Source of the DNA: Pleomorphomonas diazotrophica
Lineage (GTDB): Bacteria; Pseudomonadota; Alphaproteobacteria; Rhizobiales; Pleomorphomonadaceae
Direction of reading: 5' to 3'
Assembly: GCF_002844595.1 (NCBI RefSeq)
Contig: NZ_PJNW01000002.1
Location: 186,001 to 250,000 of the forward strand
DNA: 64,000 bases
Part shown: one piece after another, positions 1 to 9,006 of the stretch
Layout of the letters: each line of letters starts with the position of its first letter
Position numbering within the stretch: position 1 is the first letter of the stretch
Translations under genes and position numbers: made by a program
Notes under the pieces: generated by a model
Databases searched by the model: none
Told to the model about the DNA's origin: nothing
Seen by the model: the letters and a program-made list of their open reading frames with translations, nothing else

Positions 1-1
1 C

Positions 2-694
2 TATGCCGTCTTTGCGCTGGTCGCCTTGTCCACGGCCGGCCGTTCCGGCCGCCGGGCGGCCGCTGCGGCTGCCATCGCCATCGCGGCCTGGATCGTCCTC
101 TTCGTGGACGTTACCGGCCGAGGCATGATCAGCACCGACGTGTTCGGCATCGTCCGTTGCTTCCTGGGCTTCTTCACCGGCGTGGTGGCGGAGTGGCTGC
201 ACCGGCGGGGCACCTTCCGGGCGCTTGCCGGCGGAGGAGCCGAGATCCCCGCGATGCTGGCCGGCATCGTCCTTCTCTGGGTCACTGCCTCGCAGCCGGC
301 GGCTCGCTACGCCGCGCCGCTGGTCTTCATGCTGCTGGTGTTCGCCCATGCCAGCGATCGTGGCCCGCTGTCGCGCATCATGGCAACCGCGCCGATGCAA
401 CTGCTCGGCCGGCTTTCCTATTCGATCTACCTGACCCACCTGTTCCTGGTTGCCTATGTCGTTCCTCGCCTGTCGCAAACCGTCGGCAAGTTCCTGCCGG
501 ATGCTCTTGCGCTGCGCGAAATGGCGGTGGCAGCGATCTACATCGGACTGGTGCTGGTCATGTCGTCAGTGACGTGGCGGCTTATCGAGCTGCCGGGGCA
601 GCGTCTTGCGGCAAAGATCGCCGCCCGCATCGGCGGAGCTCAGACGTTGAGCAGCAGGTACTCGCGCTCCCAGCTCGAAATGACACGGTTGTAG
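2..694 (+). CDS. Acyltransferase-3 family membrane protein, C-terminal part (5' end outside window)
   Basis: The open frame runs in from the left edge, so the N-terminus is missing. About 230 residues remain, with at least five hydrophobic segments. The last part carries GRLSYSIYLTH followed by a membrane helix and an Ile-Glu-Leu-Pro ending, which is typical of the C-terminus of acyltransferase-3 (OatA/NolL-like) integral membrane proteins that O-acylate cell-surface sugars. The substrate cannot be told. The stop codon lies inside the end of the convergent glutamine-synthetase-like gene, giving a 55-base tail-to-tail overlap; the last ~20 residues are therefore read from sequence shared with that gene. 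Family assignment is fairly safe; specific function unknown. Confidence 0.75.
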   Translation, partial: YAVFALVALSTAGRSGRRAAAAAAIAIAAWIVLFVDVTGRGMISTDVFGIVRCFLGFFTGVVAEWLHRRGTFRALAGGGAEIPAMLAGIVLLWVTASQPAARYAAPLVFMLLVFAHASDRGPLSRIMATAPMQLLGRLSYSIYLTHLFLVAYVVPRLSQTVGKFLPDALALREMAVAAIYIGLVLVMSSVTWRLIELPGQRLAAKIAARIGGAQTLSSRYSRSQLEMTRL

Positions 695-2019
695 AGCCGG
701 AGTTCGAGCTGCTTGACGTCAATGTAGGCCTCGACGAAGCGAGAACCAAGCACGGCCTTCAGCCGCTCGCACTCGCCAAGTTCGATCAGAGCGTCCGACA
801 GGTGGATGGGTAGCGTCACGCCGAGCGTCTTGGCGTCGACCGTCACCATTTCGTCCGGCTTCACCTTGTCTTCGAGGCCGATCAGGCCGCAGGCCAGCGT
901 CGTCGCCATGGCAATGTAAGGATTGCTGTCGGCGCCGATCACCCGGTTCTCGACGCGGCGGGATTCCGGACCGGAATCCGGCACACGCAGGCCGCAGGTG
1001 CGGTTATCGCGGCCCCAGTGGACATTGATCGGCGCGTCGCTCTCGAGACGGATGCGGCGATAGCTGTTCACGTTGGGGCAGAACAGGCTCATCGACTTCG
1101 GCACATAGCGCTGCAGGCCGCCGATGTAGTGGCTGAGCTCATCGGTGTCCGTGCCGTCGGGGTTGGCGAAGATGTTGCCACCGTCGCCAACGCGCACCAC
1201 CGATTGGTGGATATGGGTGGCCGACCCCGGCATTTCCTGATGCGGCATGGCCATGAAGGTGGCGACCATGCCGAACTTGCGGGCGGCGAGGCGGGCGGTG
1301 CGCTTGAACAGGAAAGTCTGGTCGGCGAGTTCGATCGGGTCGCCGTGGCGGAAGTTCATCTCGAGCTGCGCCGGGCCGGCCTCGTGCGCCATGGTGGCGA
1401 TCTCGATGCGCGAAGCTTCGCAGTAGTCATACATCTGGTTGACGACGTGGTCGTAGTCGTTGGCATGCTCGATGCCATAGGCCTGACTGCCGCTTTCCTT
1501 GCGGCCGGACAGGCCGATCGGCACTTCCAGCGGCAGGTCTGGGTCGTCATTCTGACCGGTGAGGTAGAACTCCACCTCCGGCGCCACCACCGGGCGGATG
1601 CCGCGGGCGGCGTAGAGCTCGACGACATGGCGCAACACCGAGCGCGGCGCGAAATCGACGTGGCGTCCGTCGGCGAAATGGCAGTCGCAGATCACCTGGG
1701 CCGTCGGTTCGTCATACCAGGGGACGAGGCGTAGGGTCGAGAGATCGGGCACGCAGCGGATGTCGCGGTCGAGCGGGTTGACGATCTTGCTTTCGACGGC
1801 GCTGTCGCCGGTCACCGCCTGGAAGAACACGAACTCCGGCAGCCGTACGCCGGCCTCGATGATGCGGATGAAATCCTCGCGCGGCACGATCTTGCCGCGC
1901 ATGATGCCGTTCATGTCCGGGATGATGCACTCGACCTCGTTGATACGACGGTCGCGGAGCCAATGAATGGCGTCGGCCTGGTTGGAAAAACGCGGCGCGA
2001 CGTCTGAAGCGGTGGGCAT
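640..2019 (-). CDS. Glutamine synthetase family protein (gamma-glutamylputrescine synthetase-like)
   Basis: A 459-residue protein with the glutamine synthetase fold: an N-terminal beta-grasp region with MNGIMRGK, then the catalytic domain with EVEFYL, an HEAGPAQLEMN segment supplying metal and glutamate ligands, the ATP-side GSATHIHQS segment, and the arginine-rich RRVENRVIGADSNPY segment. Length and the PGSATHIHQS style match the PuuA-like branch, which ligates glutamate to putrescine or other amines in polyamine catabolism, rather than housekeeping GlnA (no C-terminal adenylylation-type region seen). No other polyamine genes lie nearby, so the substrate is inference. It is a single gene with convergent overlap at its 3' end. 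Confidence 0.85.
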   Translation of the reverse strand: MPTASDVAPRFSNQADAIHWLRDRRINEVECIIPDMNGIMRGKIVPREDFIRIIEAGVRLPEFVFFQAVTGDSAVESKIVNPLDRDIRCVPDLSTLRLVPWYDEPTAQVICDCHFADGRHVDFAPRSVLRHVVELYAARGIRPVVAPEVEFYLTGQNDDPDLPLEVPIGLSGRKESGSQAYGIEHANDYDHVVNQMYDYCEASRIEIATMAHEAGPAQLEMNFRHGDPIELADQTFLFKRTARLAARKFGMVATFMAMPHQEMPGSATHIHQSVVRVGDGGNIFANPDGTDTDELSHYIGGLQRYVPKSMSLFCPNVNSYRRIRLESDAPINVHWGRDNRTCGLRVPDSGPESRRVENRVIGADSNPYIAMATTLACGLIGLEDKVKPDEMVTVDAKTLGVTLPIHLSDALIELGECERLKAVLGSRFVEAYIDVKQLELRLYNRVISSWEREYLLLNV

Positions 2020-2165
2020 GAAATGATCCTCGGCGACCCGGACCGACCGGATTCGCGAGCCCCATGGGGCAGCGGATCGTCGAGGCCGCGTCGGCAGCCC
2101 GGAATCAGGTTAGAATGATTGAACATTACGCCAAGTCCGGCGCGATGGGAGTCCGGAGGCCGCCA

Positions 2166-2693
2166 ATGCCACGCCTTTTTCTTCTCCGCCACGCCAAGTC
2201 GCCTCCGGCCGTTGCCGGACAGAAGGACTTCGACCGGCCGCTCGCCGAGCGGGGCAGGGCGGCGATGACGGCGGTAGGGCGCTACATGACCAAGGAAGGC
2301 TATGTGCCCGACCTGGTGCTTTGTTCCCCGTCAGCACGGACGCGCGAGACGTTCGAGGAACTGAGGCCGTTTCTGCCCGATCATGTGGCCGTCGACTATG
2401 TGCGGGAGCTCTACGAAGCCTCGCTGGGCACCATGCTCAGGGTGATCACCAGCCACGCCGACAGTTCCGAACGGCTTCTGGTCGTCGGGCACAATCCTTC
2501 GATCCACAGGCTGGCGGCAACCTTGCCGGGAGAGGGCGATCCTGCCCTGCTTGCCGAGGTCGAGGCGAAGTATCCGACGGCATCGCTGGCCGTCATCGAT
2601 TTCTCGGTGAGTTGGCGGGAGGTCCGGCCAGATGGCGGGCGGCTCGTGGCCTTCGTCACGCCGGCCGATCTTGGCGGTCCGGCCGGCGACTAA
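2166..2693 (+). CDS. SixA-like histidine phosphatase
   Basis: A 175-residue member of the histidine phosphatase (phosphoglycerate-mutase-like) superfamily. The RHG-type motif LLRHAKS sits at residues 5-11 and the second catalytic His is in VVGHNPSIH. This small single-domain form resembles SixA, which dephosphorylates phosphohistidine on Hpt or PTS proteins. I chose the ATG at 2166 because it begins MPRLFLLRHAK and has a GGAGG about 8 bases upstream; the frame is open further upstream but that extension has no family resemblance. Target protein unknown. Confidence 0.8.
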   Translation: MPRLFLLRHAKSPPAVAGQKDFDRPLAERGRAAMTAVGRYMTKEGYVPDLVLCSPSARTRETFEELRPFLPDHVAVDYVRELYEASLGTMLRVITSHADSSERLLVVGHNPSIHRLAATLPGEGDPALLAEVEAKYPTASLAVIDFSVSWREVRPDGGRLVAFVTPADLGGPAGD

Positions 2694-2705
2694 TTCTTTA
2701 TTTGT

Positions 2706-2750
2706 GCATCGGATTTTCCGAAAACCGGATTCCACTTTTCGGTCCGATGC
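2706..2750. repeat. Palindromic intergenic repeat, Rhizobiales type
   Basis: Two nested inverted repeats: outer GCATCGGA (2706-2713) with TCCGATGC (2743-2750), inner CCGAAAA (2718-2724) with TTTTCGG (2736-2742). This resembles a short palindrome I recall as frequent between genes in Rhizobiales. It lies between sixA-like and ycjX-like genes and may act as a terminator of the first. Confidence 0.65.
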
Positions 2751-2829
2751 GCTGGGCCATTGTGGCGGCGCGGGCGGTGCCTACATAGAGGCGCGGCGCC
2801 TTTTGCGCCGAACGAGGTTCGACGAGGCC

Positions 2830-4293
2830 GTGAGCTTCACCACGCTTTCCGACGAAGCGCGCATCGCGCTCGACAACATGGCCGATTTCGCCTTCAGCCT
2901 CGGTTCGCCGTCGCTCAGGCTCGGCGTCACCGGCCTGTCCCGCGCCGGCAAGACCGTGTTCATCACGGCGCTGATCCACAACCTGACCCACGGTGGCCGG
3001 CTGCCGATGTTCGAGCCCTGGCGATCCGGCCGTCTGCAAGGCGCCGACATCCGGCCTCAGCTCCACCCGGACGTGCCGACCTTCGACTACCGCGGCCACG
3101 TGCGCAAACTGACCGACGCGCGCGTATGGCCGGAGTCGACGCGCCAGATTTCCGAGCTCAGGCTGACCATTGCCTATGAGAGCGCCACCTTCCTGGGGCG
3201 GTCGCTGGGGCGCGGCAAGCTCGATCTCGACATCGTCGACTATCCCGGCGAGTGGCTGTTGGATCTGCCGCTGCTCTCCAAGGACTATCGCGCCTTTTCC
3301 CGTGAGACTCTGGAGCGGGCGCGCGAGCCGCGCCGCACCGCCATTGCCGCCGACTGGCTGACCCATACGTCCGGCGTCGATCCGCTGGGGCCGGCCGATG
3401 ACGAGGTTGCGGGACGCCTGCACGCGCTGTTCTCGACCTATCTCGGCGCGGCGCGCGGCGGCAGCCTGTCGCTTTCCATGGTGCCACCGGGCCGCTTCCT
3501 GATGCCGGGCGACCTTGCCGGCTCGCCGGCGCTGACCTTTGCGCCGCTCGATCTGCCTGATACGGGCGAGGCGCCGCGTGACAGCCTGTGGGCGCTGATG
3601 GAGAGCCGCTTCGAGGCCTACAAGGACGTAGTCGTCAGGCCCTTCTTCCGCACCCATTTCGCCCGCCTCGACCGGCAGGTGGTGCTGGTCGACGTGCTTG
3701 CGGCGCTGAATGGTGGCCGGGAGGCGCTCCTTGATCTGGAAGTGGCGCTGGGCGAGATCCTTGCCTGTTTCCGGCCGGGCCATTCCTCCTGGTTGGGGCA
3801 GGTGCTGACGCGGCGCATCGACCGCATCCTGTTCGCCGCCACCAAGGCCGACCACCTCCACCACGTCAGCCACGACAGGCTTGAGCTGATCCTACGGCGC
3901 CTCACCGATCGGGCGATCGCCCGCGCTTCCTTCTCTGGTGCCGAGGTGGATGTGAAGGCGCTCGCCGCCGTGCGGGCGACGCGCGAGGCGACGGTCAGGC
4001 GCAATGGCGAGAGCCTGCCCTGCATCCTCGGCGTGCCGCAGGAGGGCGAACTGCTTGACGACCATCTCTATGATGGCAAGGAAGAAATCGCCCTGTTCCC
4101 CGGCGATCTTCCGGAGAACCCGCAGGCGCTGTTCCGCGAGCCCGAGGTCGGAGAGCCTGCCTTCGACGCGCTGCGCTTTTTGCGCTTCCGGCCGCCGCCG
4201 GTGGAGGTGACGGCCGAGGGCGTCAGCCTGTCGTTGCCGCATATCCGCCTCGACCGCGCCCTGGACTTCCTGATCGGAGATCGCCTGGCATGA
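2830..4293 (+). CDS. YcjX-family P-loop GTPase-like protein
   Basis: A 487-residue DUF463/YcjX protein. A P-loop GLSRAGKT lies at residues 35-42 and is followed by IDIVDYPGEWLLDLPLL, a DxxG-like switch region, and an ATKADHL segment resembling the NKxD base-recognition motif. The family is stress-inducible in enterobacteria; its molecular job is not settled. Start: GTG at 2830 (VSFTTLSDEARIALDN), which fits the short N-terminus before the P-loop seen in relatives; an upstream extension of the frame runs through the palindromic repeat and is unlikely to be translated. The stop overlaps the next gene by 4 bases, so the two are co-translated. Confidence 0.85.
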   Translation: MSFTTLSDEARIALDNMADFAFSLGSPSLRLGVTGLSRAGKTVFITALIHNLTHGGRLPMFEPWRSGRLQGADIRPQLHPDVPTFDYRGHVRKLTDARVWPESTRQISELRLTIAYESATFLGRSLGRGKLDLDIVDYPGEWLLDLPLLSKDYRAFSRETLERAREPRRTAIAADWLTHTSGVDPLGPADDEVAGRLHALFSTYLGAARGGSLSLSMVPPGRFLMPGDLAGSPALTFAPLDLPDTGEAPRDSLWALMESRFEAYKDVVVRPFFRTHFARLDRQVVLVDVLAALNGGREALLDLEVALGEILACFRPGHSSWLGQVLTRRIDRILFAATKADHLHHVSHDRLELILRRLTDRAIARASFSGAEVDVKALAAVRATREATVRRNGESLPCILGVPQEGELLDDHLYDGKEEIALFPGDLPENPQALFREPEVGEPAFDALRFLRFRPPPVEVTAEGVSLSLPHIRLDRALDFLIGDRLA

Positions 4294-5285
4294 CGCGCCG
4301 CCCCACCGCTTTCGATCTCAAGGCCGATGACGTCAGTCACGTCCGCCCCGGCGAGGCGCCACTGCCGGATGCGGCCGTCATCGTCGAGGAAGCCGCCGAG
4401 ACGGAGGATCTGCCCGTTCCGCTGCCATCTGCCCGCCGGCGCTTCCCTTGGTCGCGGCTGTTCTTCGGCGCTGTTGCCGGCATCCTGTCCCTGGCGATCG
4501 GTCTGTGGCTCGACCAACTGGTTCGCGAGCTGTTCGCCCGTGACGACTGGCTCGGCTGGCTGGCGATCGGGCTGATCGCGCTGGCGGTTCTCGCCGTCGT
4601 CGCCATCGCTGCCCGCGAGATCGCCGGTCTCATCTGGCTGAGGCGCATCGACCGGATGCGCAAACGCGCCGACCTTGCCGCCGTCCGCGACGACCGGCCG
4701 GAGGCCGAGGCGGTGGTCGGCGAACTGATGACGCTCTACGCCGACCGGCCCGACCTTGCGCCGGGGCGGCGGGCCACCGAGGCGCGCGTTCATGACGTCA
4801 TCGATGGCCGCGACCGGTTGGTGTTGGCCGAGGCCGACCTTCTTGCCCCGCTGGACGCGGCGGCGCGCCGGCTGGTGTCGGATGCCGCCGCCCGTGTGTC
4901 GGTGGTGACGGCGGTGTCGCCGCGCGCCGCCATCGACGTCATCTTCGTCGTGGTGGCGACGCTCGGCCTGATCCGCCGCCTCGCCGCGCTCTACGGCGGC
5001 CGGCCCGGTTTCATCGGGCTGGCGCGGCTGACCCGGCTGGTCCTCACCCACCTGGCGGTGACCGGCTCGATCGCCATAGGCGACGGCCTCGCCCAGCAAC
5101 TGATCGGCCATGGCCTTGCCGCCAAGCTGTCGGCGCGCCTCGGCGAAGGGGTGATCAACGGGTTGCTCACCGCCCGCGTCGGCGTCGCGGCCATCGACGT
5201 CTGCCGCCCCCTGCCGTTCCTCGAACGACGCCGGCCGCAGCTCTCCGAGATCATGGCCGGCATCCGCGCACCGCGCGCCAAATAA
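4290..5285 (+). CDS. YcjF / TIGR01620-family inner membrane protein
   Basis: A 331-residue protein that starts within the last codon of the ycjX-like gene (ATGA overlap). A charged cytoplasmic N-terminus (~55 residues) leads into two closely spaced membrane segments (around residues 55-75 and 90-110), then a soluble helical stretch and a C-terminal hydrophobic domain, as in the TIGR01620 / YcjF (DUF697) family. YcjX and YcjF pairs are conserved across proteobacteria; the arrangement supports a joint membrane-associated role, otherwise unknown. Confidence 0.85.
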   Translation: MTRRPTAFDLKADDVSHVRPGEAPLPDAAVIVEEAAETEDLPVPLPSARRRFPWSRLFFGAVAGILSLAIGLWLDQLVRELFARDDWLGWLAIGLIALAVLAVVAIAAREIAGLIWLRRIDRMRKRADLAAVRDDRPEAEAVVGELMTLYADRPDLAPGRRATEARVHDVIDGRDRLVLAEADLLAPLDAAARRLVSDAAARVSVVTAVSPRAAIDVIFVVVATLGLIRRLAALYGGRPGFIGLARLTRLVLTHLAVTGSIAIGDGLAQQLIGHGLAAKLSARLGEGVINGLLTARVGVAAIDVCRPLPFLERRRPQLSEIMAGIRAPRAK

Positions 5286-5297
5286 TGCCGGGTGGCC

Positions 5298-5334
5298 GGT
5301 TCGGCCCGGCAGGATTTGCCGGATGAGCCGAACC
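5298..5334 (+). terminator. Compound hairpin after the ycjX/ycjF operon
   Basis: Outer stem GGTTCGGC (5298-5305) / GCCGAACC (5327-5334) encloses an inner stem CCGGCA / TGCCGG (5306-5311, 5317-5322). It begins 13 bases after the stop codon, so it may end the upstream operon, although no T-run follows. The inner stem is also the candidate enhancer site of the flgE promoter listed separately. Confidence 0.45.
5307..5321. promoter_or_regulatory. FlbD/ftr-like palindrome upstream of flgE
   Basis: CGGCA-GGATT-TGCCG, 94 bases upstream of the flgE sigma-54 element. The same CGGCA-N5-TGCCG palindrome recurs 94 bases upstream of the flgI promoter and 86 bases upstream of the flgF promoter. In Caulobacter, FlbD activates sigma-54 flagellar promoters from ftr elements about 100 bases upstream; the match in place and pattern is seen, the binding is inferred. 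Confidence 0.6.
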
Positions 5335-5345
5335 TTGCCGGCGCG

Positions 5346-5361
5346 TTAACTTCTTGTTCAC
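5346..5361. promoter_or_regulatory. Degenerate CtrA-like site upstream of flgE
   Basis: TTAA-N7-TTCAC, one mismatch from TTAA-N7-TTAAC. It lies between the ftr-like site and the sigma-54 promoter of flgE. Weak evidence on its own. Confidence 0.3.
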
Positions 5362-5415
5362 CAGGGACAAACGCCTGTTTCCTGAAAACAAACGGAAAAA
5401 ATCGGAGCGGCCGTT

Positions 5416-5430
5416 TGGCACGCCCGTTGC
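5416..5430 (+). promoter_or_regulatory. Sigma-54 promoter of the flgEKL hook operon
   Basis: TGGCACGCCCGTTGC fits the -24/-12 consensus TGGCACG-N4-TTGC at every fixed position. It lies 62 bases before the flgE start codon, giving a transcript start near 5441 and a leader of about 50 bases. Confidence 0.85.
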
Positions 5431-5492
5431 CCTTAGATCGGTAGCGGCCAATCGTCCGGCCGACCGCGTTGCAGATCGTAAGGGAAACGAGC

Positions 5493-6995
5493 ATGGGTAT
5501 CCTGACCGCAATGAACTCGGCCGTTGGCGGCCTCGGAGCGCAGTCCTTCGCCCTCGAGAATATCTCGGGCAACATCGCCAACTCCTCGACCACCGGCTTC
5601 AAGCGCAAGGACACCAGCTTCGGCGACCTCGTGCGCTCCAACACCTCCAATGCAGCCCGCGTCACCTCGGGTGGCGTCACGGCCAACTCGCGTTCGACCA
5701 TCACGCTCGACGGCGACATCCAGGGCTCGAAGGTCGACACACACCTTGCCATCAACGGCACCGGCTTCTTCTCGGTGTCCGCCGACCCGCTCGATAACAC
5801 GCTGGGTACCCGATATACCCGCGCCGGCGACTTCGAGCAGTATTACGACTCGCGCAACGGCCAGACCTACCTGCGCAACGCGTCCGGCTACAGCCTGATC
5901 GGCGTCAATCTGACGCCGGCTGTCGGTGAGGACCCGAAAGGCCCGATCACCATCGACAAGACGTCGCAGAGCGCCAAGGCCAGCACCCAGATCACCTACA
6001 AGCTCAACCTGCCGACCGAGCCGGTGACGACCCATTCCGCCGCCAACAAGACGGTTGCCGGTGCCAACATCTACAATCCCGACTGGCCTAGCGGCGCCGC
6101 TGCGGGTCCAATTCCCTACCAGATCGCCAATACCGGCAGGGTGGTCGGTACGCAGGTCTCGGACTTCATGGACAACTCGATTTCCGGCGGCACGGTCACG
6201 GTTTACGATGCCCAGGGCACTCCCGCCGTCGTCCAGCTCCGCTGGGCGAAGTTCGAGGAAACCAGCACGGGCCGCAGTGAATGGGGACTGTTCTATCGCA
6301 ACCTGGAGACCTACAACTCCGCCAACACGACCGATGCCGTCTGGACGCAAATCCCCTCGGGCACCACGATCACCGACGGTACGCTGGGACGCCAGGCGAT
6401 AACCGACGGAACCAACGCGCCTGGCAATGCTGCCTGGGTCGAGACCTACGCCAGCCCGGTTGCCAATCCCACCGGGTTCTTCTTCGACAAGAACGGCAAG
6501 CAGCTCGACTCCACGTCGTCGTTGGCGATCACCAACCTCACCGTTGGCGGCAAGAACTTCGGCACCATGACGCTCGACATGGGCGCTACCGAGTTCGCCG
6601 ACAAGAATGGCCTCGCCTCCACCAGCCAGCTGACGCAGGACGGCTATTCGACGGGCGCTTTCGAGGGGGTATCGATCGACGATAACAGCGGTATCGTCAG
6701 CTACAACTACTCGAACGGCCAGACTGTCGAGAAGTGGAAGATCCCGATCGTCGCCTTCAACGGCGCGAGCTATCTCAAGGCGGAAGACGGCGGCGCCTAT
6801 ACCGAAACCATCCAGAGCGGCAGCCCGATCGATATCGACGGCGCTCTCTCGAGCTCGGCCCTCGAGGCGTCCAACGTGGACATCTCCGAAGAGTTCACCA
6901 AGCTGATCGTCACGCAGCAGGCCTTCTCGGCCAACTCCAAGGTCATCACGACGGCCGACCAGATGATGTCGGACATCCTGCAGATCATCCGCTGA
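5493..6995 (+). CDS. flgE: Flagellar hook protein FlgE
   Basis: A 500-residue hook subunit. The N-terminal rod/hook motif ANSSTTGFKRKDTSFGD is at about residues 29-45 and the C-terminal D0 helix ends in FSANSKVITTADQMMSDILQIIR-type sequence, the coiled-coil pair shared by axial proteins. It is exported by the flagellar type III system and polymerises into the hook. Start chosen at ATG 5493 (MGILTAMNSAVGG), with a purine-rich GGGAAACGAG just ahead; an earlier TTG in frame is unconvincing. First gene of flgE-flgK-flgL, driven by a near-perfect sigma-54 promoter, which matches the class III position of flgE in Caulobacter. Confidence 0.95.
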   Translation: MGILTAMNSAVGGLGAQSFALENISGNIANSSTTGFKRKDTSFGDLVRSNTSNAARVTSGGVTANSRSTITLDGDIQGSKVDTHLAINGTGFFSVSADPLDNTLGTRYTRAGDFEQYYDSRNGQTYLRNASGYSLIGVNLTPAVGEDPKGPITIDKTSQSAKASTQITYKLNLPTEPVTTHSAANKTVAGANIYNPDWPSGAAAGPIPYQIANTGRVVGTQVSDFMDNSISGGTVTVYDAQGTPAVVQLRWAKFEETSTGRSEWGLFYRNLETYNSANTTDAVWTQIPSGTTITDGTLGRQAITDGTNAPGNAAWVETYASPVANPTGFFFDKNGKQLDSTSSLAITNLTVGGKNFGTMTLDMGATEFADKNGLASTSQLTQDGYSTGAFEGVSIDDNSGIVSYNYSNGQTVEKWKIPIVAFNGASYLKAEDGGAYTETIQSGSPIDIDGALSSSALEASNVDISEEFTKLIVTQQAFSANSKVITTADQMMSDILQIIR

Positions 6996-7072
6996 TGCCT
7001 CTGGCGGCGGTCGCGCTCGCTGCGTGACGGCCGCCTCCCCAATCCGCGACGATTACCGACTGCGAGACGGAT

Positions 7073-8971
7073 ATGGCTGTATCGAGTGCCCTTTCCACGG
7101 CTTTGTCCGGCATCAGGACGACCCAGCAACAGTTGGGCGTCACGTCGGCCAATATCGCCAACGCCAAGAGCACCGGCTACAGCCGCCTGTCGACCTCGTC
7201 GTCGGCACAGGTTGCCAACTCGCGGGTCTACGGTGTCGAGGCCAACCAGGTCACGCGCGAGATCAACCTTCTCGTGCAGAAGCAGTGGCGGGTCTCGCAG
7301 GCCAACTCCGCCTATGCCGAGACGCGCGTCACGGCGCTGTCGGCACTGGACAACTACTGGGGCGCCCCCAACAGCGCCAGCTCGCTCAACTCGGTCTACA
7401 GCAGCTTCACGACCACGCTGCAGAAGCTGGCGACCACGCCCGGCGACACGGCGCTGCAGGGCAGCGCGGTGTCGGCGTCGCAAAACCTCGTCACCCGCCT
7501 CAACCAGCTGTCGGGCGACGTGCAGTCGCTACGCCAGGAGGCGGAATCCAACATCGGCAATGCCGTCAGCCGCGTGAACTCGCTGCTGGAAACCATCGCC
7601 GAACTCGACAAGCAGGTGGTGGCGGTTGGTGCCGGTGGCGTCAACAGCACCGCCGCCTTGCAGGACAAGCGCGACGCTGCCATCGACGAGCTGTCCGAGT
7701 ACATGGACATTCGGGTCACCGATCAGCCGGGCGGCGCCATCGCTATCTCGCTGACCGACGGTACCCAGCTCTACGACGACGTGGCGGTGACGCTGAGCTT
7801 CGACCAGCAGGGCGTGGTCGATGCCTCGCGTGTCTACTCGACCGACGACAGCCAGCGCTCGCTCGGCACCATTCGTATCAGCTCTGGCCCTGGTTCGGGT
7901 GTCGACCTCTTCAAGAGCGGATCGATCCGCTCGGGCAAGATCGCCGCCTACAAGGAACTGCGCGACGAGACGCTGGTCGACGCCCAGGCCCAGCTCGACA
8001 CCATTGCCGCGACGCTGTCGAGGGCGACGTCGACGCGCCAGGCAGCCGGCACGACCGTGACTGGCGCCGGTACGGCCGGCTATACGCTGGACGTCTCGGG
8101 CCTCACCGAGGGCAACACCCTCAAGGTTGAGTATACCACCGCCGCCGGCACCAAGGGGTCGCTCACCTTTGTCGCCCACAATGGCGGCACCGCCCCCGGC
8201 AATGGATTCACGCCAGATCCCAACGACACGGTCGTCGGTCTCGATCTGTCGAGCGGCACCGATATCGGCGCCCAGATCGCAGCGGCGCTCAATGCCGCGA
8301 ATGGCGGCGGCACCGACTTCACCGGGGCGGCGTTGCCTGCGCCGCCGGCCGCTCCGACCTCGGTCACGATCAATGCGACGACGGCTGCGGGAGCCCACGG
8401 CGTCGTCAACAGCCTGTCCGGCGAGATCTCCGTGCCGTCCGAGCAGGCGGGATACCAGGAATATCCGCTGTTCATCGACGGCTCCACCGGCAAGCCCTAT
8501 ACCGGCCTGACCGGCGGCGCCGACACCATCACCGGTCTTGCCTCGCGCATCTCGGTCAATCCCAAGGTGGTAGCCGATCCGTCGCTGACGGTGAAGTACA
8601 GCGGCAGCACCTTGTCGGGCGACGGCACGCGGCCGCAGGCGATCCTCGACGCGCTCGACAGCCGTGTCTTTTCCTATTCCTCCTCGATCGGCATCGGCTC
8701 GGTCACCACACCGTTCAAGGGCACCTTCGAGGGGCTGCTGTCCCAGGTGGTCAACACCCAGGGCTCCATCGTCGAGGACGCCAAGAATGTCGCCGACGGC
8801 CAGAAGGTCGTCACCTCGAATCTCAAGGAACGCTACGACAACAGCCGTGCCGTCGACCTCGACACCGAGCTTATGTCGCTGATCCAGCTTCAGAACTCCT
8901 ATTCGGCCAACGCCCGGGTTCTATCCGTGGCGCAGGAGCTGATGGATGTTCTGATGGCCACGTTCAAGTAG
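7073..8971 (+). CDS. flgK: Hook-associated protein 1 FlgK
   Basis: A 632-residue protein beginning MAVSSALSTALSGIRTTQQQ with the axial-protein motif SANIANAKSTGYSR near residues 25-38, and ending SYSANARVLSVAQELMDVLMATFK-like, as in FlgK. FlgK forms the first hook-filament junction ring. The central part (~residues 320-480) contains Gly/Thr-rich beta domains, a longer insert than in the enterobacterial protein. It starts 77 bases after flgE, with no promoter or terminator seen between, and is followed 35 bases later by flgL, so the three are probably one operon. Confidence 0.93.
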   Translation: MAVSSALSTALSGIRTTQQQLGVTSANIANAKSTGYSRLSTSSSAQVANSRVYGVEANQVTREINLLVQKQWRVSQANSAYAETRVTALSALDNYWGAPNSASSLNSVYSSFTTTLQKLATTPGDTALQGSAVSASQNLVTRLNQLSGDVQSLRQEAESNIGNAVSRVNSLLETIAELDKQVVAVGAGGVNSTAALQDKRDAAIDELSEYMDIRVTDQPGGAIAISLTDGTQLYDDVAVTLSFDQQGVVDASRVYSTDDSQRSLGTIRISSGPGSGVDLFKSGSIRSGKIAAYKELRDETLVDAQAQLDTIAATLSRATSTRQAAGTTVTGAGTAGYTLDVSGLTEGNTLKVEYTTAAGTKGSLTFVAHNGGTAPGNGFTPDPNDTVVGLDLSSGTDIGAQIAAALNAANGGGTDFTGAALPAPPAAPTSVTINATTAAGAHGVVNSLSGEISVPSEQAGYQEYPLFIDGSTGKPYTGLTGGADTITGLASRISVNPKVVADPSLTVKYSGSTLSGDGTRPQAILDALDSRVFSYSSSIGIGSVTTPFKGTFEGLLSQVVNTQGSIVEDAKNVADGQKVVTSNLKERYDNSRAVDLDTELMSLIQLQNSYSANARVLSVAQELMDVLMATFK

Positions 8972-9006
8972 GCGGCCTCGCGCCGCCAAGTCACGGGTAG
9001 AATGCC

